The notes beneath the pieces were generated by a model. That model was given only the letters and a program-made list of their open reading frames with translations. It was not told the DNA's origin and made no database searches. Made by a program: the position numbers and the translations under genes. This document shows, piece by piece, positions 8,542 through 17,601 of a stretch of DNA of 64,000 bases. Where the stretch lies: assembly GCF_024399475.1 (NCBI RefSeq), contig NZ_CP101620.1, positions 186,001 to 250,000 of the forward strand, in the 5' to 3' direction. The DNA is from Allocoprobacillus halotolerans. Lineage in GTDB: Bacteria > Bacillota_I > Bacilli_A > Erysipelotrichales > Coprobacillaceae. Numbering within the stretch: position 1 is the stretch's first letter; each line of letters starts with the position of its first letter.

Positions 8542-10089
8542 TGTATTTTCCTCCATAATAATCTGCACCTCTCACATATCCACCATCATCAATCTTTTTA
8601 TTTGAATCTTTATTACTCATCCAGATGAGGTCTTGATTATTCATCAAAATGCCATTAAGATGATGATAGCGGGGACACTTCACTTTTGTCAGTGCAAGTT
8701 CACATGCATTTTCCAATCTGTCATTCGAGAACTTGTTAGCTAACTTCAATACTGCAAGACAAGAATTGTATCCCTGCTCTTTAATTTTTACTGAATCAAA
8801 TATTTTATTGATAACCATAAAAGTAGATGGTCCAATTTTATTTGCCCATCGTTTGATTCTCTCATCATCCCATTCTACTTTTTGGAAAGCATCAGGCATA
8901 TGATCTTCAATGGTAGAATATTTATATTTCATGTAATCAGGTAATTTAGGGTGAATCGCTATTCTTGAATGTTTGTAAAATATCTCAAGACTATTTGAAT
9001 TTACTTTTATGTCTACCTTCTTACCAACATATTGATAAGGGACAGAGTATTTATTTGTTTTGAACGAAACATGAAAATCTAAAGAAACCTTATGTTCATA
9101 TAACCAAGTACAAACTTCATAAGAGATAGCTGGTAATTCTCTTAACATTTCTTTTTCACAGTTCATAAATACTTCTGTTCTGCTTCCTTCTCTTTTTGAA
9201 AAGGAGCATCATTAAATTCTTTGAGTGCTTTGAAAATTTCTTCCTCCACATGTGATAAAGAAATAAATCGTATATTCCTTAATTTTGCAATAATAGCTGA
9301 AGCAATCTTACCAACAGTTCCTTCGACACTCGGCTTTTGTTTTGGCTTTCTCACTTGAGCAGGCATAATCGCTACCATGTAATGTTGGGCAAGGGATTCA
9401 TAGGCTTCATTAAGAACAATTTCACCTTCTTTAGGATGTTTTATAACTCCTGTTTTTAAATTGTCACAGACAATTTTAATAGGAATACCACCAAAAAATT
9501 CAAACATATCAATATGACATTTTAACCAAGTATCCTGTTTCATGTCTAAGCATGGTTTAACAAATGAATATTGACTATAAGGTAAGGTCGCAACAAACAA
9601 ATAAACCTTAATTCTTTCTCCATCAGGAGTTAAAATACTCATGGTAGGCCCACTCCAATCAACTTCTATAGTGCTACCGGGTTTATGAGTAAGATGATTG
9701 GTTACGTTTGATAACTGAACATAGTTAGAATATCCTTTACAGAATTTTGTGTAACCACAAGGAATAGTTCCTTTAGAAATACATTGATTACGATATTCAT
9801 TCCAAAGAAGCTTAAGATTGACTCCTGTTTTTTTAAGTTCTGAATGAATATAATCGTAATCGACTTCTTCAAAAACAGAAGTCTTAGGAGTAGGTGGAAA
9901 TAACATTTCATAGATTTTATCTTCATCAAAATCTTTTACATTATCCCAAGAAACAGAATGAACATCAGCAGCTTTATAAACAGCTGAGATGGTGTGTCTT
10001 GATACATGCATTAAGCTTTCAATTTTACGCATTGAAATACCAGCTGCACGTAATTCAAGAATAAGTTTGACAGAAACTTTTTTAGGCAT
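8534..10089 (-). pseudogene. istA: IstA transposase of IS21, frameshifted
   Basis: Two overlapping frames make one IstA: residues 1-308 from 10089 (N-terminal HTH with GISMRKIESLMHVSRHTI, then the DDE core with TIEVDWSGPTM and GGIPIKIVCDNLKTG), and a C-terminal part ending at 8534. One missing A in the A5 run near 9196-9200 causes the break; adding it gives the family sequence QKREGSRTEVF across the join. AAAGGAGGG precedes the ATG at 10089. A -1 slip could rescue it, but this IS group normally encodes IstA as one frame. Confidence 0.8.
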
Positions 10090-10256
10090 AATAAAAGCCC
10101 TCCTTTCGCTATAATGATGAGAGGCTGTCACTCTCAATATCATGATAACAAAAGTGGGGCTAATCATGTGTATTAATGGTGCTTTACATGTGAATTGAAT
10201 ATTATAAAGTGGTGCTTAAACTGTGTATCGGTGGTGCATAACGCGTGAAATAATCA

Positions 10257-10260
10257 CATA
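10257..10260. repeat. IS21 target site duplication, right
   Basis: CATA immediately follows the right inverted repeat of the IS21 element and matches the four bases before the left end at 7683-7686. Confidence 0.7.
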
Positions 10261-10341
10261 TACTAAGATTTCACTATTATATTCATTTAAAGTGTCACTA
10301 TCTTGTAATTTACTTATTAAATAATCTAGTATCTTTTTCAA
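10257..10341 (-). pseudogene. agrB: agrB-like gene, 5' part
   Basis: These 28 codons begin at a TTG that overlaps the last codons of the xre gene and read MKKILDYLISKLQDSD..., ending at the IS21 target site. Together with 7217-7682 they rebuild an AgrB of normal size. The intact system 2 has the same overlap of xre and agrB (43795-43805), which supports this unusual start. Confidence 0.7.
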
Positions 10342-10621
10342 AATTTAAATCTTCTTCTTTTATAATTGCAATAATCTTGTAATAGTTAGTCTCAGAAATG
10401 TTAGTTATATCTAGAAAATGTTTATTTGAATTACAATAAAGATAATCAATGCTTACCTTAAAAACCCTTGCTAATGTTTCAAGATTTTCTATACTTGGCT
10501 TTCGAGTCCCTAATTCATAAGCGGAAATAGTACTTCTATCAATTCCTGTAATTTCTTCCAAAGTATTTTGTGTATACTGATAGTCCTGACACAATTTTTT
10601 AAGTCTTTCTCCAAAATTCAT
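10310..10621 (-). CDS. XRE-family regulator linked to agr system 1
   Basis: Residues ~5-60 form a Cro/C1 HTH (LCQDYQYTQNTLEEITGIDR, STISAYELGTRKPSIENLE), followed by a short acidic C-terminal region. The 103-residue length matches the XRE at 43497-43805, which also overlaps agrB. The gene is divergent from agrD-response regulator-sensor, so it probably controls the shared promoter region. A regulator fused to agr operons in this way is not part of the classical staphylococcal system. Confidence 0.8.
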   Translation of the reverse strand: MNFGERLKKLCQDYQYTQNTLEEITGIDRSTISAYELGTRKPSIENLETLARVFKVSIDYLYCNSNKHFLDITNISETNYYKIIAIIKEEDLNFEKDTRLFNK

Positions 10622-10890
10622 TTATATCACCAATGATAAATTACATCAAATAATGACACTATAGGTAACAATGGCACAATAAGTAACATTTTTTGTCTTA
10701 TATAAACATAAATATGCATTCAGCGAAAAAAATATATTTAATGTTTAAACAATAGTACTATATAAGTGAAAAAATAAGATTGTTCAAATCAATAGATCAC
10801 TGAAACAATTGACTAATCATTTAGTATTAATTGAAGCTTTAATTATATATTTTAATATTAATTCAAATATAAAAATAAGGAGGAAAAAAT
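10622..10890. promoter_or_regulatory. Divergent promoter region of agr system 1
   Basis: These 269 bp separate xre-agrB from agrD-response regulator-sensor. The region holds ATGACACTAT and ATGGCACAAT repeats near 10655-10680 and a strong GGAGGAAAAAAT site before agrD. I see candidate binding repeats but no clear LytTR direct repeat or confident -35/-10 pair. Confidence 0.35.
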
Positions 10891-11004
10891 ATGGACATCA
10901 AAAAAATTATATGTGTATTACTTGATAAATTAGCAAGAATTTCATGTAATTCATATTCATTTATTGGTTGTTACGAACCAGAAAAACCCAAAGATCTAAA
11001 ATAA
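10891..11004 (+). CDS. agrD: AgrD-like cyclic autoinducer peptide precursor
   Basis: The 37-codon gene follows AAGGAGGAAAAAAT. It encodes a short amphipathic leader (MDIKKIICVLLDKLARISC) and the conserved acidic tail YEPEKPKDLK that AgrB recognises. Aligning the tail with known AgrD proteins puts Ser-Phe-Ile-Gly-Cys at the five-residue ring. The usual ring-closing Cys is then Ser, giving a lactone rather than thiolactone, with a terminal Cys; this register is inference. A strong stem-loop follows and may attenuate the downstream kinase genes. Confidence 0.8.
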   Translation: MDIKKIICVLLDKLARISCNSYSFIGCYEPEKPKDLK

Positions 11005-11029
11005 ACATTTCTTTCGAAATGTTTATTTT
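10998..11029 (+). terminator. Stem-loop after agrD, terminator or attenuator
   Basis: AAAATAAACATTTC and GAAATGTTTATTTT form a perfect 14-bp stem with the loop TTTC, starting within the agrD stop. It sits 44 bp before the response regulator, so it can set high agrD and low regulator expression. Confidence 0.75.
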
Positions 11030-11072
11030 GATTTTATATGCTATACTTACTATAAAGAGGAGATGAATTGTT

Positions 11073-11774
11073 ATGAAAATCGCAATATTTGATGATGATA
11101 TTATATTTTCCCAAAATTTATCAAAGGAATTCAATGAATATTATAAAAAATTAATTAGCCCAATAGAAATTGAAATAATAACCAAGAATTTTTCATTAGA
11201 TTCATTTGATGATTTAGATATCGCTTTTATTGATATAGATTTAAATGGAAAAAATGGCATTGCTTTAGCTAAATATATGACTGATATTTCACCAAAAATT
11301 TTAATAATCTTTATATCTTCAAGAGATGAGTTAGTTTTTAATGCATTATCAGTGCCAACCTTTCAATTTATAAGGAAATCAAAGTTTAAAGAAGATTGTG
11401 CAAAAGTATTTAACCAATTATATAAACACATTCAAATTTATAACAAAAAAATCATTTTAGAAATAAATGGTAGAAAAACTGTTTTAAATTTAAATGAAAT
11501 TCAGTATCTCTTATCTTTTGGTCGAGATTTATTAATCAAAACTATTACAAATGATTATATCATTGTTTCAACAATGAAAGAAATTATGCACAAAATAGAA
11601 GAAAAATCATATAACGATTTAATACAGATAAGTAGAAATCAAATAGTAAATTTAAATTATGTTAATAATATAAAATCCTCAAACGTTATCCTAAATGATG
11701 GAAGCAAATATTCAATTGGTAGAAAATATAAATCTACTTTTATAAAAAAATATGAGGAATTTCTTTTAAGATGA
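11073..11774 (+). CDS. AgrA-like LytTR response regulator
   Basis: The N-terminal receiver starts MKIAIFDDD, with the acidic pocket at residues 7-9 and the phospho-acceptor in FIDIDLNGKNG near residue 51. A LytTR DNA-binding domain follows (residues ~125-230: ILEINGRKTVLNLNEIQYLL ... IQISRNQIVNLNYV). It overlaps the sensor gene by 4 nt. It would be phosphorylated by the AgrC-like sensor and activate the agr promoter. GAGGAGATG precedes the start. Confidence 0.85.
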   Translation: MKIAIFDDDIIFSQNLSKEFNEYYKKLISPIEIEIITKNFSLDSFDDLDIAFIDIDLNGKNGIALAKYMTDISPKILIIFISSRDELVFNALSVPTFQFIRKSKFKEDCAKVFNQLYKHIQIYNKKIILEINGRKTVLNLNEIQYLLSFGRDLLIKTITNDYIIVSTMKEIMHKIEEKSYNDLIQISRNQIVNLNYVNNIKSSNVILNDGSKYSIGRKYKSTFIKKYEEFLLR

Positions 11775-12999
11775 TTATATTTGATATTTTAATGACTCTT
11801 TTTGAGGATTTCATAATTAGTTATTTTTTGGTTAATATATTTTCTGACACAAAAAAATTCAACACAATTTTCATTATAACATTGATTACCTTAATCGAAA
11901 CTTTTATTTTAAATAATTATTTTATGAACAATGAATTGTTATTCTTTTCATTAGTAACAACTTGGACAATTTCATTATGTTTTATAACAAAAAAATTAAT
12001 ATACTTTACTTACTATTACCATGTCTAATGATGGGTTTATTGCTTATTTCCAATATTAGTTCGTTTTATTTTATATCATTAATTTTTGGCATAAAAATTA
12101 ATCAAATTAACTTTCATCAAGAACTACTAATAACCACAATTATTCTCTCTCGTGTTATTTTTTTCTTATGTATTATTTGGTTAACAAAAATAATTAAAAA
12201 ACTAAAAATAATAAAAACAGAAAATAAATTATTTGAATTTAATTCATTCTCAATATTTATCATTTGTTTACTATCAATTTTAACAACTATAGGTGAAAGT
12301 ATAGTATATGGTATTTTTGACTATAAAATCTATGTCCTTTTGTCTTTAGAATTTGTAATTATGTGCACAGCATCAATAAAATTATTTATAGATATAGTAA
12401 AAAGCTATAATCAAAAATTAGAAATTCAATCTAAACTATTACAGTCTAACTATACTCGCAAAATGTATTCAGAAACTAGTAAATTAGCTTATAGACTTTC
12501 TGAAGAAAAACATAATATATATTATATTTTAAGAAAAATAGAAAACATTGCTAAATCACAAGATAACTTTGAAATAGTAAGTTCTATTCACAATGCATTA
12601 GATAAAATATATAAAACAGACATTCCATATACTTCTAAAAATCCAGTATTAGATTATATTATGACTAGAAAAATAATTCAACTAAGATTGAATAAATTTG
12701 ATGTTATATATATAGCCAATATTGATGAAGACAAAATATTAAATGATTATCTTTTAATAAAAAATTTAGAAAAATATATTGATATATGTACCTTAAATAA
12801 TTTGAATAAAGAAGGCATAAGTCTAGTAATTAAAATATATAAAAAGGCTGAATACATTATCTTTAAAATAGAAATTGATGTATCTTTAGATATCTCAACT
12901 TCGTTATTTATGTTTGATGAAAAATCCACACATATAAAAAAGGAAATTATAGACCACCAAAGTCCAGACAAAACAATCATTAAAATTTTGATTCAATAA
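11771..12999 (+). pseudogene. AgrC-like sensor histidine kinase, frameshifted
   Basis: The first 80 or so codons (from 11771) encode two or three membrane helices and run into a stop at 12028. Shifting by one base in the A7 run near 11991-11997 gives a continuous protein of ~410 residues ending at 12999. The sensor part is polytopic; the cytoplasmic part carries the dimerisation-type helix KLAYRLSEEKHNIYYILRKI with a candidate histidine and a GHKL-like end. This is the family layout of AgrC. Poly-A slippage, phase variation or sequencing error could each explain the break. Confidence 0.7.
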
Positions 13000-13009
13000 A
13001 AAATAAATA

Positions 13010-13978
13010 TCATAGACCATCAGACACACTTGCTTTATTGTAGTAATCTTTAAGCATCTTTCTAGTCATTACAATTGAGTAACTGATAATTCTCATCATG
13101 GAAAACATAAGCTTGAAACCTCTATATCTATGATTGAATCTCCAGGCATGTTCCTGTATATATCCATTGATATATTTTTTCGCTATGCCATGATAGATTC
13201 CATCTATATTACTTTTTATATTTGATATCTGTATATTTATCCAATACATAAGATGATCTGATTCTTTGTAATCTATAACGCGATTGATAAGATGTACTCT
13301 ATCCTTTAAATAGTGATATGCCGGGTCACCATCAGTGCATATTGTTGTATCCTTATCGTAATAGATATGTTTCATGAGCCTTTTTACTTCTTCCTTGTTT
13401 TCGCTTTTTACTTGAAGCAGTTTTATTCTATTGGGATAGTTGTTAAGCTGATCTGTACCAAGAGCCACTAAAAAGGGTTGTTTGTCAGTTCCCAACCCTC
13501 TCTTACCATTATGAGATTTGCCACCAATGTGAAATCCATCTATTTCAATGAATTTTGATTTCAAATCAAAACAGCCATTATCCAAAGACATCAAATAACG
13601 CAGTTTATGGCATAGCAACTGAGCACTTTTTCTGTTGATGCCCAGTTGACGTGACAGTTCTTCTGCGGAAATACCCTTTGTAGAAGTGATAAAAAGGAAT
13701 ATACCATAAAGAAGTGTATATAATGGTAATTTGCTGTCCTGAAAGATAGTTCCTGCAAAAAGATAGACTTGATGTGAACATTGAGAACAAGTGTAGACAT
13801 TATTTCTACACTTGAGTAAAGTAAAATGAACACAACCACATTCAGGACAAACAAATCCTAAAGGATGAAAAACATTCAAAAAGAAATTTCTACACATATC
13901 ATCATTATTGAAGAAAAGCTTATTGAAAGTGATATGACTCATAATTTTTGGTTTAGCTTTAGCACAATTTTTTGACAT
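13010..13978 (-). CDS. IS1595-family transposase
   Basis: The N-terminus has a zinc ribbon (CPECGCVHF ... CSQCSHQVY), followed by the ISXO2/IS1595 DDE-like core with FIEIDGFHIGGK, the second acidic residue in TICTDGDPAYHYL, and EHAWRFNHRYRGFK near the end. The start at 13978 has GGAGG upstream; an earlier ATG at 14020 does not. The stop codon is completed by the first bases of the element end. Confidence 0.9.
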   Translation of the reverse strand: MSKNCAKAKPKIMSHITFNKLFFNNDDMCRNFFLNVFHPLGFVCPECGCVHFTLLKCRNNVYTCSQCSHQVYLFAGTIFQDSKLPLYTLLYGIFLFITSTKGISAEELSRQLGINRKSAQLLCHKLRYLMSLDNGCFDLKSKFIEIDGFHIGGKSHNGKRGLGTDKQPFLVALGTDQLNNYPNRIKLLQVKSENKEEVKRLMKHIYYDKDTTICTDGDPAYHYLKDRVHLINRVIDYKESDHLMYWINIQISNIKSNIDGIYHGIAKKYINGYIQEHAWRFNHRYRGFKLMFSMMRIISYSIVMTRKMLKDYYNKASVSDGL

Positions 13979-14114
13979 AAACAATGACCTCCATAAATAA
14001 TTATCAATGTCATTATACATTAATCAAAAAAATGATGACTTCTAAACCAGAGGATAGACTCCGAAAAAAGGAGTTAAAACAAGAAAGTATTACAAGTGGC
14101 TCAGATGGTCTATG
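13011..14114 (-). mobile_element. IS1595-family insertion sequence
   Basis: The ends are perfect 11-bp inverted repeats, CATAGACCATC at 13011 and GATGGTCTATG ending at 14114, with partial similarity further in. It sits 11 bp behind the agrC-like stop. The flanks are A/T runs and I cannot show a clean 8-bp duplication. Confidence 0.8.
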
Positions 14115-14155
14115 AAAAAAATATAATTAAAATTTCGTTTGATTGTTTCACTTTT

Positions 14156-14764
14156 TTATAACTTCTTTTTTAAATTTTTCAAATTCTTATCTAGTTCATA
14201 TAAACTATCAACCAACAATTCTGCAACACCATATAGATCTGAAAAACTAACACCAATATATTTATAAAACTTATTTTGATCGATGCTTTGAGAATATCCA
14301 TACAAAACAAAGTCAATAGGCTGACCTATTGCATTACTTTTCATACCATCAACGCTTAAATAAAACCATTGATTTTTATAAGCATCCATTTTAACGAATG
14401 GAGAAGTCTTTGACCTTATATCAACACATATAAAATCTCCATCTAAACCATATTTTTTATGACGATTTGTACTTAAAGGATGTGCAACAACAAAAGAACG
14501 TATCGCTCTTAAATATCCCTTTGCTTTTAATACTAGGTCTAAATCTTGGTAAATATAATTATTTCCTAATCCTTTTTTTAAAAGCTGTTGAATTTTTTCT
14601 ATAGATTCATTTATCCAATCAATCAATACGATAACATATATTACATCCTTCATAGTTGGCTTAGATAAATATTGGATTTCTTTATTTAAATCTTGAATAC
14701 TAAAATTAATTTTTTGCAAATAGTCTTGACTAAGATAAAAATTTTCTTTATTCCCCAAATCCAT
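14156..14764 (-). CDS. Hypothetical soluble protein
   Basis: The 202-residue protein is helical in its first ~110 residues, then has a beta segment (GDFICVDIRSKTSPFVKM, FYLSVDGMK). No signal peptide or family recognised. The ATG used here has no ribosome site. A GGAGGTAATTAAAGTG upstream at ~14822-14837 opens a frame that would join this one after a single-base shift, so the true protein may be ~20 residues longer. Confidence 0.55.
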   Translation of the reverse strand: MDLGNKENFYLSQDYLQKINFSIQDLNKEIQYLSKPTMKDVIYVIVLIDWINESIEKIQQLLKKGLGNNYIYQDLDLVLKAKGYLRAIRSFVVAHPLSTNRHKKYGLDGDFICVDIRSKTSPFVKMDAYKNQWFYLSVDGMKSNAIGQPIDFVLYGYSQSIDQNKFYKYIGVSFSDLYGVAELLVDSLYELDKNLKNLKKKL

Positions 14765-15470
14765 TGTTTATGCAAACTATATTTTAATTTATTCAAATTT
14801 TTTATTTCTCTAATCCTATTCACTTTAATTACCTCCATCAAATAATATACCAATTAAGAAATAGAAAACAACTAATAAAATTAATTTTATAAAATTTACT
14901 ACAAAATATTTGTGGATTTCTACATGTTTATATTAAAAATATTTTACTTTTCATTCTACTTATACCCTCACTTATATTACAACAAATTCTTATCATTATC
15001 CTTTAAAAGGATAAATTATATTCTATTTTTACTCTTTTTAACAAAAATATTGCTAATTTTTTCCAAAGAAAAACTATATAGTAATAATCTTTATAATTAG
15101 TCTCTTTAAGAAATAAGTGCATTAGAGCTATATATAAAAATATATTTTACATATTGTAATTTATAAATTCATCTGATAGAAACCCTTAGCACAGAAGGAA
15201 ATACTGTTATTGACATAAGACATAAACTGAATTCTTTACTAAATAGAGTTAAGGGGGAAAAATTCTGATGGTTATCATATACATCTATTTTTATCGATAC
15301 GTTTCTCGATGTTATGTTTTAAAAAAAGCTTATTTTATTATAATTCATCTTGCTGATGTCGAGTTCTTACTTAGTTTATTTAAATATAAAACATTTAACC
15401 ATGAAGAAATTAATAGATTATTTTTATACTATTCTATTAATTTCTTCTTTTTTATCCTCGATCAGCCTCC
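14765..15470. other. Non-coding AT-rich interval
   Basis: About 700 bp without a supportable gene. Short frames at 14912-15100 and 15268-15483 lack ribosome sites and show only low-complexity hydrophobic sequence. The right end leads into the ribosome-site hairpin of the sigma-like gene. Nothing else seen. Confidence 0.5.
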
Positions 15471-15504
15471 CTCCTTTCTTTGAAATCAAATTCAAAGAAA
15501 GGAG
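15471..15504 (+). promoter_or_regulatory. Stem-loop burying the ribosome site, sigma-like gene copy 1
   Basis: CTCCTTTCTTTGAA (15471-15484) pairs perfectly with TTCAAAGAAAGGAG (15491-15504) around a 6-nt loop, so the AAAGGAG ribosome site is fully paired. Structural equivalents with different sequence precede the three homologues at 23054, 32944 and 42462. Translation probably needs melting or a trans-acting factor. Confidence 0.7.
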
Positions 15505-15513
15505 TAACAATGT

Positions 15514-15939
15514 GTGATTATATTTGATTATAAAAAAAGAGATTTTAAAGAGATTAAAATAAATAATAATAAAAAGTACTTTATTAAGAGCGGAAAGAAA
15601 TTTATAGAAGTTCCCATAGAAGTATATAGACTATACAAAGCTGATTATATGAAAACGTACAGATCCATAAAAAGAAAACAAGGACTTTCTCAAATAGCTT
15701 ATGAAGAAGATTTTATGCTAAATAGTATTATAGATATGGATAGATATTATATTGAACAAATCAATAAAAAAGAATTACTACATAATCTATCTAAAGCCAT
15801 AAAATTATTGAATGATGAACAATATTTTATTATATATTCAATATTTTTTAAGGAAGAAACTGAAGCATCAGTTGCTAAGAAATTAAATATATCTCAACAA
15901 GCATTAAACTGGAGGAAGAAAAAATTCTTCTTTTTTTAA
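15514..15939 (+). CDS. Sigma-70 region-4-like protein of mobile module, copy 1
   Basis: The N-terminal ~60 residues are a conserved region (KSGKKFIEVPIEVYRLYKADY). The C-terminal part has a sigma region-4 helix-turn-helix (ASVAKKLNISQQALNWRKK). Homologues lie at 22579-23054, 32485-32944 and 42004-42462. A GTG start at 15514 is in frame; an ATG four bases earlier is out of frame, so a base may be missing. The end runs into an A/T tract and looks truncated relative to copy 4 (141 against 152 residues). It resembles the Orf7-type sigma-like regulators of Tn916 elements and probably regulates this module. Confidence 0.65.
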   Translation: MIIFDYKKRDFKEIKINNNKKYFIKSGKKFIEVPIEVYRLYKADYMKTYRSIKRKQGLSQIAYEEDFMLNSIIDMDRYYIEQINKKELLHNLSKAIKLLNDEQYFIIYSIFFKEETEASVAKKLNISQQALNWRKKKFFFF

Positions 15940-16014
15940 AAAATCATTTGTTAAACTCGTCAAACAGTAACGAATCCTAGTGAGAATGAAATTCTCAGAA
16001 AGGAGACCATGAAT

Positions 16015-16377
16015 ATGGCGAAAACAAAAATACTTGTGCTTGTAAAAGCTAATCCATCACCATTTGCAAAGGAGGTGCTTCAGTACCAAGAAAAACTAAT
16101 TAGGGAAAATATTGATTTATCCAAAGCAATATTATGCGGAACGTATCGTTTTATAGGAAAGGAACTCAATTTTAATTCATTTAAAGAATCATGTATTATT
16201 CAAAAAATCAGAGCACGTTCTATTGATCAAATCATGATTATCTCAAAAAGCATTATTTCTTCTGATATATCAGTATGTAATGATTTTGAATGCTTTTGCA
16301 ATCATTACGATGTAGATTTGGTTGAATTATCTTCTTTATTTCAAGTCATGAATGAAATTATCAGAATTTCAAGGTAA
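16015..16377 (+). CDS. Resolvase-N-terminal-like protein, degenerate
   Basis: The product of ~120 residues is similar in size and layout to the protein at 22165-22530, which keeps the YCRV.S motif of serine recombinases. Here the N-terminal strand reads ILVLVKANPSPFAKEVLQYQ, so the catalytic arginine-serine motif is not recognisable. There is no DNA-binding domain. It is unlikely to recombine DNA and may be a partner or regulator. AAAGGAG is 9 nt from the ATG at 16015; an ATG at 16009 is also possible. Confidence 0.55.
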   Translation: MAKTKILVLVKANPSPFAKEVLQYQEKLIRENIDLSKAILCGTYRFIGKELNFNSFKESCIIQKIRARSIDQIMIISKSIISSDISVCNDFECFCNHYDVDLVELSSLFQVMNEIIRISR

Positions 16378-16384
16378 TGTCACT

Positions 16385-16798
16385 ATGAATTATAATTATA
16401 AAAATGAGTATAAAAAATGGTATGCTTGGAAAGAAAAAGAAGAAGAAATTTTAAAAGCATTAAGCGTTCCTCAAGCACTTATCAATCAATTAAGAGATTA
16501 TGATTATGAACAGTTCAAAGCTGATAGAAGATATAAAACTAGACATTTGCTTTTTGATGATAACTTTTTTATCAATCGATCTATCTATGATAAAAAACAG
16601 TACTTATCACTAAATGATTTGTTGGATGATATTGAAAATGAAGCATTATATGAGTATCTAAAAAATAGTGATGAAAAAATATTGGAAATAATAATGTTGA
16701 AAATTCAAGGCTATTCTATTAGGGAAATTTCAAAAATAACTGGACTAACAACCAATCAAATCTATAAAAGAATAAAAAAATTAAAAAAAGTTTTATAA
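16385..16798 (+). CDS. Sigma factor-like HTH protein of mobile module, copy 1
   Basis: The 137-residue protein starts at 16385 after AAGGTAATG. A charged helical N-terminus (KKWYAWKEKEEEILKAL) is followed by a region-4-type HTH at the C-terminus (IMLKIQGYSIREISKITGL ... IYKRIKKLKKVL). The homologue at 21669-22091 has the same layout. It follows the resolvase-like gene after 7 nt, making a compact operon. Likely a transcription activator or sigma-like factor for element genes; the target is unknown. Confidence 0.65.
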   Translation: MNYNYKNEYKKWYAWKEKEEEILKALSVPQALINQLRDYDYEQFKADRRYKTRHLLFDDNFFINRSIYDKKQYLSLNDLLDDIENEALYEYLKNSDEKILEIIMLKIQGYSIREISKITGLTTNQIYKRIKKLKKVL

Positions 16799-17231
16799 AA
16801 ATGGCGAAAATGAGGTTATCAAAACGCATATATAGTGAGGGGGTATTAATCCCTTTGAATCTAGCTCTTTGAAAACCGAATAACACCTATTGGATACGTT
16901 CCCATCTTATGAGCTATTCATTGGATACGCCATGACCTATAAAAAATATATAATCATATTTTTATAGTGAGCGATCAACATCTCAATGTAAAAATGACTG
17001 GCAATCATTCAGCAATGAAATAAGATGAGGGATCATGATACTCCTGCAATGCAGTTGTGTGAGATACCACACAAAGATGAAATTTCTGTGAAAGATACTA
17101 GCCATATCTTGTCCAATAGGATTCCCTCTAGTTTTCGGGTTATCAGGGATAAATAGAAAACTATGATTCATAAAAAATCACATCAGATAATTGTAAATAT
17201 TATCTGATGCTTACATAAAGGAGGAACAAGT
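16799..17231 (+). ncRNA. Conserved structured non-coding segment, module 1
   Basis: Module 2 has a matching segment at 21270-21668. Shared blocks in the same order are TATATA.TGA with a GGGGT..TTAATCC stem, TTTGAAAACCGAATAACA (TTGAAAATTGAATAACA in module 2), ATACGCC..GACC, and GAGCGAT.AAC. The second block looks like the CTTTGAAAACTGAATAAC motif of rRNA leaders and spacers, so an antitermination or leader role is possible. A hairpin with an 11-bp stem (17181-17209, CATCAGATAAT) stands just before mazF. No long frame is conserved. Function unknown. Confidence 0.5.
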
Positions 17232-17597
17232 ATGCATATCAAACGTGGAGAAATCTATCTAGCAAATCTAGATAAGCCATTCGGCTCTGAACAAGGAGGT
17301 ATCCGACCAGTATTAGTTGTTCAAAATAATGTAGGTAATAAATATTCCCCTACCCTATTGGTAGCCTGTATTACAAGTAAAGCCCATTCCAAACATCACC
17401 TTCCAACACATTATGTTATTCCAAAACATGTTGGTCTGAAATATGATTCATTGGTGATGATGGAACAAATTAAAGTTATTGATGAAAAACGTATTATTAA
17501 ATATATAGGAAAGTTATCCCCTAAATATATGAAAATTTTAGATAAACGTCTAAAAATCAGTCTTGGACTTATACCTATAAGAAAAGGAGGAAATTAG
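17232..17597 (+). CDS. MazF/PemK-family endoribonuclease toxin, module 1
   Basis: The 121-residue protein has the family signatures RGEIYLANL at the start, GGIRPVLVVQNN near residue 27 (the conserved Arg-Pro of the active site), and a LACITSK-like strand leading to the catalytic threonine/serine. These toxins cleave mRNA. GGAGGAACAAGT precedes the start. No mazE is upstream; the gene is followed after 4 nt by a 72-residue Xis-like gene. The same arrangement occurs in module 2. It may stabilise the element, or it may have been recruited for regulation. Confidence 0.85.
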   Translation: MHIKRGEIYLANLDKPFGSEQGGIRPVLVVQNNVGNKYSPTLLVACITSKAHSKHHLPTHYVIPKHVGLKYDSLVMMEQIKVIDEKRIIKYIGKLSPKYMKILDKRLKISLGLIPIRKGGN

Positions 17598-17601
17598 AGT
17601 T

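Larger units (their letters stand above)
7687..10256 (-). mobile_element. IS21-family insertion sequence, complete
   Basis: The ends are a perfect 13-bp inverted repeat, TGATTATTTCACG at 7687-7699 and its complement at 10244-10256, beginning with the TG typical of IS21. Sub-terminal GCACCAC-type repeats are present at both ends. The element carries istA (frameshifted) and istB on the minus strand and is flanked by CATA duplications. It lies inside agrB1. A degenerate copy of its istA-proximal end sits at 46620-46830, and another istA relic at 51420-51530. Confidence 0.85.

Noticed and set aside
8534-10089. Programmed -1 frameshift in istA
   Set aside because: The A5 run is short and the zero-frame codons do not form a standard slippery heptamer; a missing base fits the many other homopolymer breaks.
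14912-15483. Two small hydrophobic frames
   Set aside because: No ribosome sites, Phe/Tyr-rich low-complexity products expected by chance in AT-rich DNA.
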